Notes under the pieces: model-generated
The model's input: only the letters and a program-made list of their open reading frames with translations
Database searches by the model: none
Told to the model about the DNA's origin: nothing
Source of the DNA: Haloterrigena salifodinae
GTDB lineage: Archaea; Halobacteriota; Halobacteria; Halobacteriales; Natrialbaceae
Length of the DNA: 64,000 bases
Direction: 5' to 3'
Assembly (NCBI RefSeq): GCF_003977755.1
Contig: NZ_RQWN01000002.1
Location: 992,001-1,056,000 of the forward strand
Translations under genes and position numbers: made by a program
Shown here: in pieces, positions 52,343 through 61,428 of the stretch
How positions within the stretch are numbered: position 1 is the first letter of the stretch
Layout: every line of letters begins with the position of its first letter

Positions 52343-55029
52343 GGGTCGACCGCGTCCGCCTGCTGAACTTCAAGTGCTACGGTGAGGCCGACCTCGGCTT
52401 GGAGCGGGGCGTCACCGTCGTCCACGGCGTCAACGGCAGCGGGAAGTCGACGCTGCTCGAGGCCGTCTTCTTTGCGCTCTACGGCTCGAAGGCCTTAGAC
52501 GACCGCACCTTAGACGACGTGATCACGACCGGCGAGGAGGAGTCCGAGATCGAACTCTGGTTCACCCACGACAGCCGGGAGTACCACGTCGAGCGCCGCC
52601 TGAAGCTCCGCGGCGACCGCGCGACGACCACGAAGTGCGTCCTCGAGATGCCGACCGAGACGGTCGAGGGGGCCCGCGACGTCCGTCGGGAAGTCACGGA
52701 ACTCCTGCGGATGGACGCCGAAGCGTTCGTCAACTGCGCGTACGTCCGCCAGGGCGAGGTCAACAAGCTCATCCACGCTTCGCCGAGCGACCGCCAGGAC
52801 ATGATCGACGACCTCCTCCAGCTAGGCGCGCTCGAGGAGTACCGCGAGCGGGCCAGCGACGCCCGCCTCGGCGTCAAGACCGTCCTCGACGGCCAGCGGG
52901 AGGTCCTCGAGGACCTCCGCAAACAGGTCGAGCAGAAGGAAGCGAAGGATCTCCACGAGCGACTCAACGGGCTCGAGTCCCGCCGAACCGACGTCCGAGA
53001 GGAGATCGACCGCTTCGAGGAGCAACGCGAACAGGCCAGACAGACCCTCGAGACGGCCGCGGACGTCCTCGAGCGCCACGAGGAGACCCGCGAGGAGATC
53101 GAGCGACTCGACGAGGAGATCGAGGACCTGCGGTCGAAGGTTTCTGAAACTGAACGGAAGCGCGAGAACGCGAAAGACGAGATTCGGGATCTCGAATCCC
53201 AACGTGAGGAACTCGCCGACGAACGCGAGGAGTTGCTGGCCGAGGTCAACCTCGAGGACGCCGAGAATGGTACCGGCGACGAGGCCGTCGAAGACCGAAT
53301 CGAGGACCTCGAGGCCCGCGACGAGGACCTCCGAGACGAACTCGAGGAAGTCCGCGTCGCGATCACCGAGACTAACGGCGAGATCGAACGGCTCCGCGAG
53401 GAGGCCGACGACCTCGAGGCCCAGGCGGAACAGGCTCGAGCGGACGCCGACGATCTCGAGTCGAAACTCGAGGCCGACGAGGAGGCCATCACGGACCGCG
53501 AAGGGAAACTCGAGGAACTCGACGAACAGATTGAGGCGGCGCGCGAACGGTTCGCGGACGCGCCGGTCGACTTCGGCGACGCGGCCGAGCACCTCGAGTC
53601 CCTCGAGCGCGAACGCGACGAGTTAACCGACGAGATCGGCGACGTCACGGCCGACATTCGGACCGTCGAGAATGCCATCGAGGAGGGCGAACGCCTCCTC
53701 GAGGAAGGAAAGTGTCCAGAGTGTGGCCAGCCCGTCGAGGACTCGCCCCACGTCGACGTCTTAGAAGAGAAACGCGAGGAACGCGACGAGCTCGGGGAAC
53801 GACGGGACGACCTCGAGGCCGAGCACGACGAGCTCGACGATCGGATTGACCGCGCCGAGGACCTCCGCGAGGCCGAGCGCCGCGTCGACCGCCTCGCGGA
53901 GAACCGTGAGAACATCGAGCAGTTGCTCGCAGAGAAACGCGAGACCCTCGAGGAGCGCCGGGAACAGCGCGATCGGCTCCGCGAGGAGGCCGCGGCGTAC
54001 GAGGACGAGGCCGCGGAGAAACGCGCGCAAGCGGACGATCTCGAGGAGGAGATAGCCGACCACCGCAGCGAACTCGGCGCGATCAACACCGAGCGCGGCG
54101 AGATCAAGGCGTCGCTCGAGTCGCTGCGCCGTATCGCCGAGATCGACGACGAGCGGGCGGAGCTCGCCGCCGAGATCGAGAATCGACGGGAGCGCCGTGA
54201 CGACTGGCAAACGATGAACGACGAACGCCGCGAGACGCTCTCGAGCAAACGCGAGCGCAAGCGCGACCTCGAGTCGGAGTTCGACGAGGAACGCATCGAG
54301 ACGGCCCGCGGGGACAAGGAAAACGCCGAACAGTACATCGCGAAGGTCGACGACAAACTCGAGGAACTCGAGGAGACGCGCACCGAGATCCAGAACGCCA
54401 TCGGCGCCGCCGAACGGGAACTCGAGGAGCTCGAAGAGCTTCGGGACCGCCTCGAGGCGATCGAGGAGCGCTGCGAGCGCCTCGAGTCGCTGTACGACGA
54501 GGCCGAGACGCTGCAGGCGACCTACGCGGACCTGCGGGCGGAACTGCGCCAACGCAACGTCGAGACCCTCGAGCGACTGCTCAACGAAACGTTCGATCTG
54601 GTCTACCAGAACGATTCCTACGCGGGGATCGACCTCGACGGCGAGTACCGGCTGACGGTCTACCAGAAGGACGGCGAGGCCTTAGAGCCCGAACAGCTCT
54701 CCGGCGGCGAACGAGCGCTCTTCAATCTCAGCCTGCGGTGTGCCATCTACCGACTGCTTGCGGAGGGCGTCGAGGGATCGGCGCCGATGCCGCCGCTGAT
54801 CTTGGACGAGCCGACGGTCTTCCTCGACTCGGGCCACGTCACGCAACTCGTCTCGCTGGTCGAATCGATGCGGGATCTGGGCGTCGAGCAGATCGTCGTC
54901 GTCAGCCACGACGAGGAACTCGTCGGCGCGGCCGACTCGCTGGTCCGCGTCGAGAAAGACGCCACGTCGAACCGCTCGCGACTCGAGCGCGGCGAACCGC
55001 CGGAGATCGAACTGCTCGCGTCGGACTGA
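52339..55029 (+). CDS. rad50: DNA double-strand break repair ATPase Rad50
   Basis: Protein of 896 residues. Walker A is VNGSGKST (31-38); the zinc hook CPEC (Cys459, Cys462) sits between two long Glu/Arg coiled coils (about 170-440 and 480-740); the ABC signature LSGGERALFNLSL and Walker B LILDEPTVFLD follow. The zinc hook joins two Rad50 molecules, tethering DNA ends. The GTG start overlaps the mre11 stop by four bases. Confidence 0.94.
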   Translation: MRVDRVRLLNFKCYGEADLGLERGVTVVHGVNGSGKSTLLEAVFFALYGSKALDDRTLDDVITTGEEESEIELWFTHDSREYHVERRLKLRGDRATTTKCVLEMPTETVEGARDVRREVTELLRMDAEAFVNCAYVRQGEVNKLIHASPSDRQDMIDDLLQLGALEEYRERASDARLGVKTVLDGQREVLEDLRKQVEQKEAKDLHERLNGLESRRTDVREEIDRFEEQREQARQTLETAADVLERHEETREEIERLDEEIEDLRSKVSETERKRENAKDEIRDLESQREELADEREELLAEVNLEDAENGTGDEAVEDRIEDLEARDEDLRDELEEVRVAITETNGEIERLREEADDLEAQAEQARADADDLESKLEADEEAITDREGKLEELDEQIEAARERFADAPVDFGDAAEHLESLERERDELTDEIGDVTADIRTVENAIEEGERLLEEGKCPECGQPVEDSPHVDVLEEKREERDELGERRDDLEAEHDELDDRIDRAEDLREAERRVDRLAENRENIEQLLAEKRETLEERREQRDRLREEAAAYEDEAAEKRAQADDLEEEIADHRSELGAINTERGEIKASLESLRRIAEIDDERAELAAEIENRRERRDDWQTMNDERRETLSSKRERKRDLESEFDEERIETARGDKENAEQYIAKVDDKLEELEETRTEIQNAIGAAERELEELEELRDRLEAIEERCERLESLYDEAETLQATYADLRAELRQRNVETLERLLNETFDLVYQNDSYAGIDLDGEYRLTVYQKDGEALEPEQLSGGERALFNLSLRCAIYRLLAEGVEGSAPMPPLILDEPTVFLDSGHVTQLVSLVESMRDLGVEQIVVVSHDEELVGAADSLVRVEKDATSNRSRLERGEPPEIELLASD

Positions 55030-55112
55030 GGCGCGGCGTCACGGACGCTTCCGAGCCGCGGCGCCCGAGGCGGAAGCGGCGCTCACCAAAACAAACCCGA
55101 CTCCTTCCCTCG

Positions 55113-55601
55113 TTACGACGCGCTGTCGGGCGCCTCGCTCGAGGCGGCGCTCGAGGGCTCGACCGCGTCCTCGGCCTCGTCGATCGCGCCGATGGCCTCG
55201 AGCGCGCGTCGACACTCGGCGGTGACCCGATAGCCGCGCTCGCCGGCGACCTTCGTCTCGGCGAGCAGTCCCACGGACGTCAGCACCGTCAGCCGGCCGT
55301 GGAGGTCGCTCTCGCAGAAGGCGTCGGCGTCGAGGATCGTTTTGACCCCCAGGGGCCCCCGCTCGGCGAGTTCGATCAGGAGTCCGAGGGTCGCCTCGTC
55401 GTGGACCGTCGTCAGCAGCGTCCGCACCGGCCCGGAAACGGTCCGGGCGGCCGTCTCGAGGGGCGACTCATCGACATCCTCGAGGCGGTCGTTCTGGACG
55501 TAACACTCGTTGCCGTTCTGTGGATCGCGCACCAGGCTCGCGTGTTCGGATCGCTTGAGAAGCAGGTATCGTTTGCCGGTGTCGTCTTGGACGGATTTCA
55601 T
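55113..55601 (-). CDS. Winged-helix-like haloarchaeal protein
   Basis: Protein of 162 residues. MKSVQDDTGKRYLLLKRSEH and SLVRDPQNGNECYVQNDRLE form a beta-rich N-terminus; a winged helix follows (LLIELAERGPLGVKTILDAD, then LHGRLTVLTSVGLLAETKVA). The Ala/Ser/Glu-rich tail is probably disordered. The architecture suggests a DNA-binding or signalling role; the exact family is not known to me. It converges with rad50. The ATG at 55601 avoids an Arg-rich extension. Confidence 0.65.
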   Translation of the reverse strand: MKSVQDDTGKRYLLLKRSEHASLVRDPQNGNECYVQNDRLEDVDESPLETAARTVSGPVRTLLTTVHDEATLGLLIELAERGPLGVKTILDADAFCESDLHGRLTVLTSVGLLAETKVAGERGYRVTAECRRALEAIGAIDEAEDAVEPSSAASSEAPDSAS

Positions 55602-55685
55602 GATCGATCGGTATCGCCCGGTGGCTGGTGTTGGGAGAGCCCGCCTCAAGTAGTTTCGGCTATGTGCACGGATGACAATAGAGCG

Positions 55686-56165
55686 TTAGGTATCGTCGTT
55701 CGTTTCGGGAGCCGTCGCGACGCCGGCGTCGCTCGAGGTGTCGGGCCCCGGTTCGTCGTCGTTGGCGTCGATGTATCGTTGATAGTGGCGATACCGGCGC
55801 ACGGTAAAGACGGTACAGGCGAGTCCGATCACGAAGAGTATGCCGGCGGTTCTCGTCGCGCCCTCGAAGACGAGAAACAGCGCGGCAAGCGCGTACGTGA
55901 GCACCGCCCCGTTGACGAAGAGCACCATTGCCCAGAAGGTTTCGCGTAGCTCCGTCGGGACGTCGGCCTCGTCGGTCGAAACCTCCGGTTCAGCGGGCTC
56001 GACGGACTCCTCGGACTCGAAATCTTCACGAATATCCGACCAGAACCCGCCGCCCGCGTCCTCGGACGACACCTGAGGAATCGTGAAGGAATCGCTCTCG
56101 GGATCGCGAAACTCCTCTTCCGGATCGTACTCGTCGCGTTCGTCGTCGGGCCGGTCGGATCCCAC
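55686..56165 (-). CDS. Acidic protein with two membrane helices
   Basis: Protein of 159 residues. The first 75 residues are acidic and probably disordered (DDERDEYDPEEEFRDPESDS); two membrane segments follow (FWAMVLFVNGAVLTYALAAL, then GILFVIGLACTVFTVRRY), then an acidic tail. No family assignment is safe. It reads in the same direction as the winged-helix-like gene, 84 bases before it. Confidence 0.6.
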   Translation of the reverse strand: MGSDRPDDERDEYDPEEEFRDPESDSFTIPQVSSEDAGGGFWSDIREDFESEESVEPAEPEVSTDEADVPTELRETFWAMVLFVNGAVLTYALAALFLVFEGATRTAGILFVIGLACTVFTVRRYRHYQRYIDANDDEPGPDTSSDAGVATAPETNDDT

Positions 56166-56246
56166 ACGTCAACGGTGGAGCAGCCAGCAAAAAAGGGTTC
56201 GCGTTCGGAGCGATCGGTCGGGCGGCGCGGGCGGGAGCGGAGTCCG

Positions 56247-56429
56247 TCAGGCCAGTTCGGACAGCGTGAGGGTTCGAGAAGTCTCCACCCACGCGAGCGG
56301 GTTCTCGGCGTCGTAGAAGACGACACCGTCGTCCGTCTCGTAGGACTCGATCGTCGCGGTGCCCTCGGGCTGGCTACGCGGCTCGCTTCGATCCGTCGTG
56401 TCGTCTGCGTTGGTGGACACTTCGATCAC
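56247..56429 (-). CDS. Small acidic protein of unknown function
   Basis: Protein of 60 residues. ATIESYETDDGVVFYDAENP and LAWVETSRTLTLSELA suggest a small beta fold. It is acidic in the halophilic way and reads opposite to polB. It resembles small proteins often annotated in haloarchaea without function. Confidence 0.55.
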   Translation of the reverse strand: MIEVSTNADDTTDRSEPRSQPEGTATIESYETDDGVVFYDAENPLAWVETSRTLTLSELA

Positions 56430-56527
56430 CTGACTTCATGGTAAGTGTTACCACATTATATGTCTTGTTGCTCTTGCAAAACTGCGAGACGCGCTCGGGG
56501 AGACGACGGTCGACCGAAGTGTGGGGG

Positions 56528-56536
56528 TTTTTATCC
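56528..56536 (+). promoter_or_regulatory. TATA-like box of polB
   Basis: tttttatcc lies 23-31 bases before the ATG at 56559; it decides that start over an upstream in-frame ATG at 56445. Confidence 0.55.
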
Positions 56537-56558
56537 GGCGACTGCCAACCCCGACACC

Positions 56559-59297
56559 ATGACTGAGGCGGGCCAATCCGGACTCGCGGACTTCGGCGGC
56601 GAGTCCGACGACGCGGACGAGCGGCCGGAGGAAGAGGCGGTTGCCGTCGCCGGCAACGGCGGCTCGAGCGCCGCCGAGGTAATCGACGTAATCGAGGAGA
56701 CCCTGCCCGAACCGCAGGGCGAACTCGAGCTCGCGGTGATGCAGGTCGATTACACCATTGCGGGCTACGGCGACGAGGAGCGGCCGATCATGCACGTCTT
56801 CGGACGCACGCCCGACGGCGAGCTGGAGCACGTACAGATCGTCGGCTTCCAGCCGTACTTTTACGCGCCGACGGACAGCCTCGAGCAACCGCCCGAGGAG
56901 CAGTACGACCGGCTGACGGGCAGTCGAGAGGTCGGCGAGGACGGCGAGCCCTACGAGAGTATCCGAGGGGAGAAACTCACCAAGATCTTCGGCCAGACGC
57001 CACGGGACGTCGGGCAGATCCGTGACGACTTCGAACACTACGAGGCCGACATCCTCTTTCCCAACCGGTTCCTGATCGACAAGGACATCCGTAGCGGGAT
57101 GCGGGTCCCCGAACGCCGCGCCGACGACGACTCGCTCGTGGTTCCCCACGACGAGGTCGAGGCCGTCGACGTCGACGCCGAGCCGCGCGTCAACACGTTC
57201 GACATCGAGGTCGACGACCGCTCGGGCTTCCCCGAGGACGGCGAGGAGCCGATCGTCTGTCTCACCAGCCACGACTCCTACCGCGACGAGTACATCATGT
57301 GGCTCTACGAGGCCCCGATCGGCGACGGCCCGATCCCCGAGGAAATCGAGAACTACGATCCGATCGAGGGCGAGATCGACCACGAGGTCCGCGCCTTCGA
57401 GGACGAGGAAGCGATGCTCGAGACCTTCATTGACTACATCGAGGAGACCGATCCCGACGCCCTCACGGGCTGGAACTTTGAGGACTTCGACGCGCCGTAC
57501 TTCCTCGACCGCCTCGAAGAGGTCGACGGCCCCCACCACGACTACGACCTCTCGATCGATCGCCTCTCGCGGGTCGACGAGGTCTGGCGCAGCAACTGGG
57601 GCGGCCCCGACATCAAGGGCCGGGTCGTCTTCGACCTGCTCTACGGCTACCAGCGGATGGTCTTCTCCGAGCTGGATTCGTACCGCCTCGACGCGGTCGG
57701 CGAGGCCGAACTCGGCGTGGGGAAGGAACGGTACGCCGGCGACATCGGCGACCTCTGGGAGGACGACCCCACGAAACTGCTCGAGTACAACCTCCGGGAC
57801 GTCGAACTCTGTGTCGAACTCGACCGCCAGCAGGAGATCATCCCCTTCTGGGACGAGGTACGTTCCTTTGTCGGCTGTAAGTTAGAGGACGCACCGACGC
57901 CCGGCGACGCGGTCGACATGTACGTCCTCCACGAGGCCTACGGCCGCTTCGCCCTCCCCTCGAAGGGCCAGCAGGAGGCCGGCGAGGAGTACGAGGGCGG
58001 CGCCGTCTTCGAGCCGATCACAGGCGTCAAGGAGAACGTCACCGTGCTCGACCTGAAGTCGCTGTACCCGATGTGCATGACGACGATCAACGCCTCGCCG
58101 GAGACGAAGGTCGACCCCGAGGAGTACGACGGCGAGACCTACGTCGCGCCGATCGGCGACGACGAGATTCACTTCCGGAAGGAACCCGACGGCGTCATGC
58201 GCGAGATGATCACGGAACTGCTCGCCGAGCGCGAGGAGAAGAAGTCGCTGCGAAACGAGTACGAGCCGGGGAGCCTCGAGTACGAGCAGTACGACCGCCA
58301 GCAGGGTGCGGTGAAGGTCATCATGAACTCGCTGTACGGCGTCTCCGGTTGGGAGCAGTTCCGGCTCTACGACAAGGAGGCGGCGTCTGCGATCACCGCG
58401 ACCGGTCGCGAGGTGATCGAGTTCACGGAGACCGCGGCGAACGAACTCGACTTCCAGGTCACCTACGGCGACACCGACAGCGTCATGCTCGAGTTGGGCC
58501 CCGACGTCTCGACGGAGGAGGCCATCGAGCAATCGTTCGAGATCGAGGAGCACATCAACGGACGCTACGACGACTTCGCGCGCGAAGATTTGAACGCGGA
58601 GGCCCACCGCTTCCAGATCGAGTTCGAGAAGCTCTACCGGCGGTTCTTCCAGGCGGGCAAGAAGAAACGCTACGCCGGCCACATCGTCTGGAAGGAGGGC
58701 AAGGACGTCAACGACATCGACATCGTCGGCTTCGAGTACCAGCGCTCGGACATCGCCCCGATTACCAAGGAAGTCCAACACCGGGTCATCGAGATGATCG
58801 TCCGCGAGGGCGACGTCGAAGGGGCGAAGGAGTACGTCAACGGGATCATCGAGGACGTCCGCACGGGCGACATCTCTCTCGAGGAGATCGCCATCCCGGG
58901 CGGGATCGGCAAGCGCCTCGACAACTACGACACCGACACCGCGCAGGTCCGCGGGGCGAAGTACGCGAACCTGCTGTTGGGTACTAACTTCCAGCGCGGG
59001 AGCAAGCCCAAGCGCCTCTACCTCGACCGCGTCGATCCCGCCTTCTTCCGCCGGATGGAGAGCGACGAGGGATTCGACCCCCAGCGCGATCCCCTCTACG
59101 GCGCCTTCAAGCGCGACCCCGACGTGATCTGCTTCGAGTACGAGGATCAGATCCCGCCGGAGTTCGAAGTCGGCTACGACAAGATGCTCGAGAAGACCCT
59201 GAAGGGGCCGATCTCACGGATCCTCGAGGCGCTGGACGTCTCGTGGAACGAAGTGAAAAGCGGTCAGGAGCAGCAAGGTCTCGATCAATACTGGTAG
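56559..59297 (+). CDS. polB: Family B DNA polymerase, without intein
   Basis: Protein of 912 residues. The 3'-5' exonuclease has FDIEVDD and TGWNFEDFDAPYF; the polymerase motifs are DLKSLYPMC (A), KVIMNSLYGVSG (B) and YGDTDSVM (C). It ends QQGLDQYW, a PIP box for binding the sliding clamp. This is the main replicative or repair polymerase of family B. Many haloarchaeal polB genes carry inteins at motifs A, B or C; here all three sites are empty. A lower-GC HNH nuclease gene follows 238 bases later. Confidence 0.94.
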   Translation: MTEAGQSGLADFGGESDDADERPEEEAVAVAGNGGSSAAEVIDVIEETLPEPQGELELAVMQVDYTIAGYGDEERPIMHVFGRTPDGELEHVQIVGFQPYFYAPTDSLEQPPEEQYDRLTGSREVGEDGEPYESIRGEKLTKIFGQTPRDVGQIRDDFEHYEADILFPNRFLIDKDIRSGMRVPERRADDDSLVVPHDEVEAVDVDAEPRVNTFDIEVDDRSGFPEDGEEPIVCLTSHDSYRDEYIMWLYEAPIGDGPIPEEIENYDPIEGEIDHEVRAFEDEEAMLETFIDYIEETDPDALTGWNFEDFDAPYFLDRLEEVDGPHHDYDLSIDRLSRVDEVWRSNWGGPDIKGRVVFDLLYGYQRMVFSELDSYRLDAVGEAELGVGKERYAGDIGDLWEDDPTKLLEYNLRDVELCVELDRQQEIIPFWDEVRSFVGCKLEDAPTPGDAVDMYVLHEAYGRFALPSKGQQEAGEEYEGGAVFEPITGVKENVTVLDLKSLYPMCMTTINASPETKVDPEEYDGETYVAPIGDDEIHFRKEPDGVMREMITELLAEREEKKSLRNEYEPGSLEYEQYDRQQGAVKVIMNSLYGVSGWEQFRLYDKEAASAITATGREVIEFTETAANELDFQVTYGDTDSVMLELGPDVSTEEAIEQSFEIEEHINGRYDDFAREDLNAEAHRFQIEFEKLYRRFFQAGKKKRYAGHIVWKEGKDVNDIDIVGFEYQRSDIAPITKEVQHRVIEMIVREGDVEGAKEYVNGIIEDVRTGDISLEEIAIPGGIGKRLDNYDTDTAQVRGAKYANLLLGTNFQRGSKPKRLYLDRVDPAFFRRMESDEGFDPQRDPLYGAFKRDPDVICFEYEDQIPPEFEVGYDKMLEKTLKGPISRILEALDVSWNEVKSGQEQQGLDQYW

Positions 59298-59327
59298 CTC
59301 TGGCCGACAAAGAGCCTCGTCTCTTCT

Positions 59328-59407
59328 CTATAGTACAATTGAAACGATTTACACACCGATCGCACAGCCGTCGTGCGGTCGGGTGTGCATTGACTTTCAT
59401 ACTATAG
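59328..59407. repeat. Long imperfect hairpin between polB and the HNH gene
   Basis: The outer arms are ctatagta (59328-59335) and tactatag (59400-59407). The inner stem is cacaccgatcgcac paired with gtgcggtcgggtgtg (one bulge, one G-T pair) around the loop agccgtc. At 80 bases with outer and inner arms it could be a terminator, a MITE-like relic or an RNA structure. Confidence 0.55.
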
Positions 59408-59534
59408 TAGGCGTGTTTTGCTGTTCACAGTTTGCACTTTGTAAGGGGGATAGATAGACATCGATCCAACTATTAATCTGTTTTGACAAGTGTCCATATG
59501 AGAAAATTAGCCGGATAAGTGAGTGGAACTAAGA

Positions 59535-60332
59535 ATGCCTGAAAAAGTCACTATTCCGACCGAAACGCTCCGTCACTGGTACCACAACGAGGAAATGACG
59601 CTCTCGGAGATCGCTGACGAGGTCGGTTGTTCGATGACGACCGTTTATAATCGAATGGAAGAACACGGTATCGACCGTCGGACGGCGAACCAGGATGTCG
59701 AAACACATGAAGTCCACTGTGAATACTGTGGGACTCAGAAGGAGATACCACCCTGTCAGTACGAACAGTCGGAACGCTTCTTCTGCGATAACCAATGCCA
59801 GGGTGAATTCTTGAAAGAGACCGGACGCGTTAGTGGAGAAAATAGTCCATGGTGGAAGGGGAAGGAGTCAGTAGAGTGCTCGAATTGTGGTACGACGAAG
59901 GCCGTGTATCCGAGTCGTCTGGAAACGAAGTCAAAACATTTCTGCGATATCAGTTGTTACGCAGAGTGGCAATCTCAGAACCGCCGCGGCGAGAACCATC
60001 ATCAGTGGGACCCCGACTCCCAAACGCAGTTTTACACTGGTAATTGGAAGAATGTTCGTCGGCGCGTGCGAGAACGAGACAACAATACGTGCCAATTGTG
60101 CGGAGTTGATTCGGATGTGATCGGCCGAAACCCAGATGTTCATCATATCTGCCCTATTCGTACCTTCGATGATCCGTCCAATGCCCATACAATGGATAAT
60201 TTGATACAACTCTGTCGTCTTTGCCATACATTCATGGAGCGTCTGCCGGAAAGTCAGCAGAGAGCGCTCTTAGAGGGAGATGTTCCGATACTTGGGGGAG
60301 ATATCGGAAGACGAATACGCGGAGTGAATTGA
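59535..60332 (+). CDS. HNH endonuclease with helix-turn-helix and zinc ribbons, probable mobile gene
   Basis: Protein of 265 residues, visibly lower in GC than its neighbours. A helix-turn-helix lies at 18-50 (MTLSEIADEVGCSMTTVYNR); zinc ribbons at C62/C65/C84/C88 and C115/C118/C137/C141; GENxxxW motifs of homing-nuclease type at 101-107 and 152-158; and an HNH domain at 180-235 with CQLC, HH (203-204), Asn222 and CRLC. It should cut or nick DNA. It sits alone between polB and sufC. The ATG at 59535 was chosen; the ATG at 59523 is possible. Confidence 0.83.
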   Translation: MPEKVTIPTETLRHWYHNEEMTLSEIADEVGCSMTTVYNRMEEHGIDRRTANQDVETHEVHCEYCGTQKEIPPCQYEQSERFFCDNQCQGEFLKETGRVSGENSPWWKGKESVECSNCGTTKAVYPSRLETKSKHFCDISCYAEWQSQNRRGENHHQWDPDSQTQFYTGNWKNVRRRVRERDNNTCQLCGVDSDVIGRNPDVHHICPIRTFDDPSNAHTMDNLIQLCRLCHTFMERLPESQQRALLEGDVPILGGDIGRRIRGVN

Positions 60333-60458
60333 TGAAGTTTTCCGTTACGCCATCACAGTTCCCGATAGAGTAACTTATTTTTGCGTTGTGGAACAGTATC
60401 CAAATGGATACGAAACCGTTATCAGTCATACGCCCCACTCTTCGGACGAGCGAATACT

Positions 60459-61367
60459 ATGGCACGTCTCGAACTATCCAACCTGCACGCGGAAGTGGCG
60501 GAGGGCGACGAGAAAATTCTCGAGGGCGTCGATCTCGAAGTCGAGTCCGGCGAGATTCACGCCCTGATGGGGCCCAACGGCTCCGGGAAGTCGACGACCG
60601 CGAAGGTCATTGCCGGTCACCCCGCCTACGAGGTCACTGAGGGCGAGGTTCTGCTCCACCTCGAGGACGAGGAGTTCGGTGAGGACATCGAGATCGACGA
60701 GGACCAGCGCACCTGGAACCTGCTGGACTTAGAGCCCAACGAGCGCGCCGCGCTCGGCATCTTCCTCGGCTTCCAGTATCCGGCCGAGATCGAGGGCGTC
60801 ACGATGACGAACTTCCTCCGCACGGCGCTGAACGCCAAGATCGAGGAGCGCGAGGAGCTCTTCGAGGAAGAGGAAGGCGAAGACGTCGAAGAAGAGGATG
60901 AAGGCTTCGAGTCCTCGCCGATGGAAGGCCCCGCGGACGAGGGCGAGGTCGGCGTCGCCGAGTTCCAGCAGATCCTCCAGGAGAAGATGGAGCAACTGGA
61001 CATGGATGAGAAGTTCGCCCAGCGCTACCTCAACGCCGGCTTCTCCGGCGGGGAGAAAAAGCAGAACGAAGTGCTGCAGGCCGCCATCCTCGAGCCCTCG
61101 GTCGCCGTCCTCGACGAGATTGACTCCGGGCTCGACATCGACCGACTACAGGACGTCTCGGAGGGCATCAACGCCCTGCGCGACGAGCAGGGTACTGGTA
61201 TCCTCCAGATCACCCACTACCAGCGCATCCTCGACTACGTCGAGCCCGATCACGTCCACGTGATGCTCGACGGCCAGATCGCCAAGAGCGGCGGTCCCGA
61301 GCTCGCCGAGAAGCTCGAGGACAAGGGGTACGACTGGGTCCGCGAAGACGTCTACGGCACCGCGTAA
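60459..61367 (+). CDS. sufC: Fe-S cluster assembly ATPase SufC
   Basis: Protein of 302 residues. Walker A is GPNGSGKS (38-45), the signature FSGGEKKQNEV (about 194-204), then VAVLDEIDSGLDID (Walker B). A very acidic insertion (about 131-165, with EEEEGEDVEEEDEGFES) separates Q-loop and signature and is absent from bacterial SufC; it is probably a halophilic addition. SufC drives the SufBCD scaffold that builds Fe-S clusters. sufB begins 61 bases later. A start 26 codons earlier exists but is not family-like. Confidence 0.93.
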   Translation: MARLELSNLHAEVAEGDEKILEGVDLEVESGEIHALMGPNGSGKSTTAKVIAGHPAYEVTEGEVLLHLEDEEFGEDIEIDEDQRTWNLLDLEPNERAALGIFLGFQYPAEIEGVTMTNFLRTALNAKIEEREELFEEEEGEDVEEEDEGFESSPMEGPADEGEVGVAEFQQILQEKMEQLDMDEKFAQRYLNAGFSGGEKKQNEVLQAAILEPSVAVLDEIDSGLDIDRLQDVSEGINALRDEQGTGILQITHYQRILDYVEPDHVHVMLDGQIAKSGGPELAEKLEDKGYDWVREDVYGTA

Positions 61368-61428
61368 CCGGATTCGACTAGAACAACCGTAATAACGCTA
61401 CAGCCGTAACCATAAACCACATCAACCA

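Noticed and set aside
52479-54401. 640-residue Ser/Arg-rich frame opposite rad50
   Set aside because: Ser/Arg repeats are the antisense of the Glu/Arg coiled coils of Rad50.
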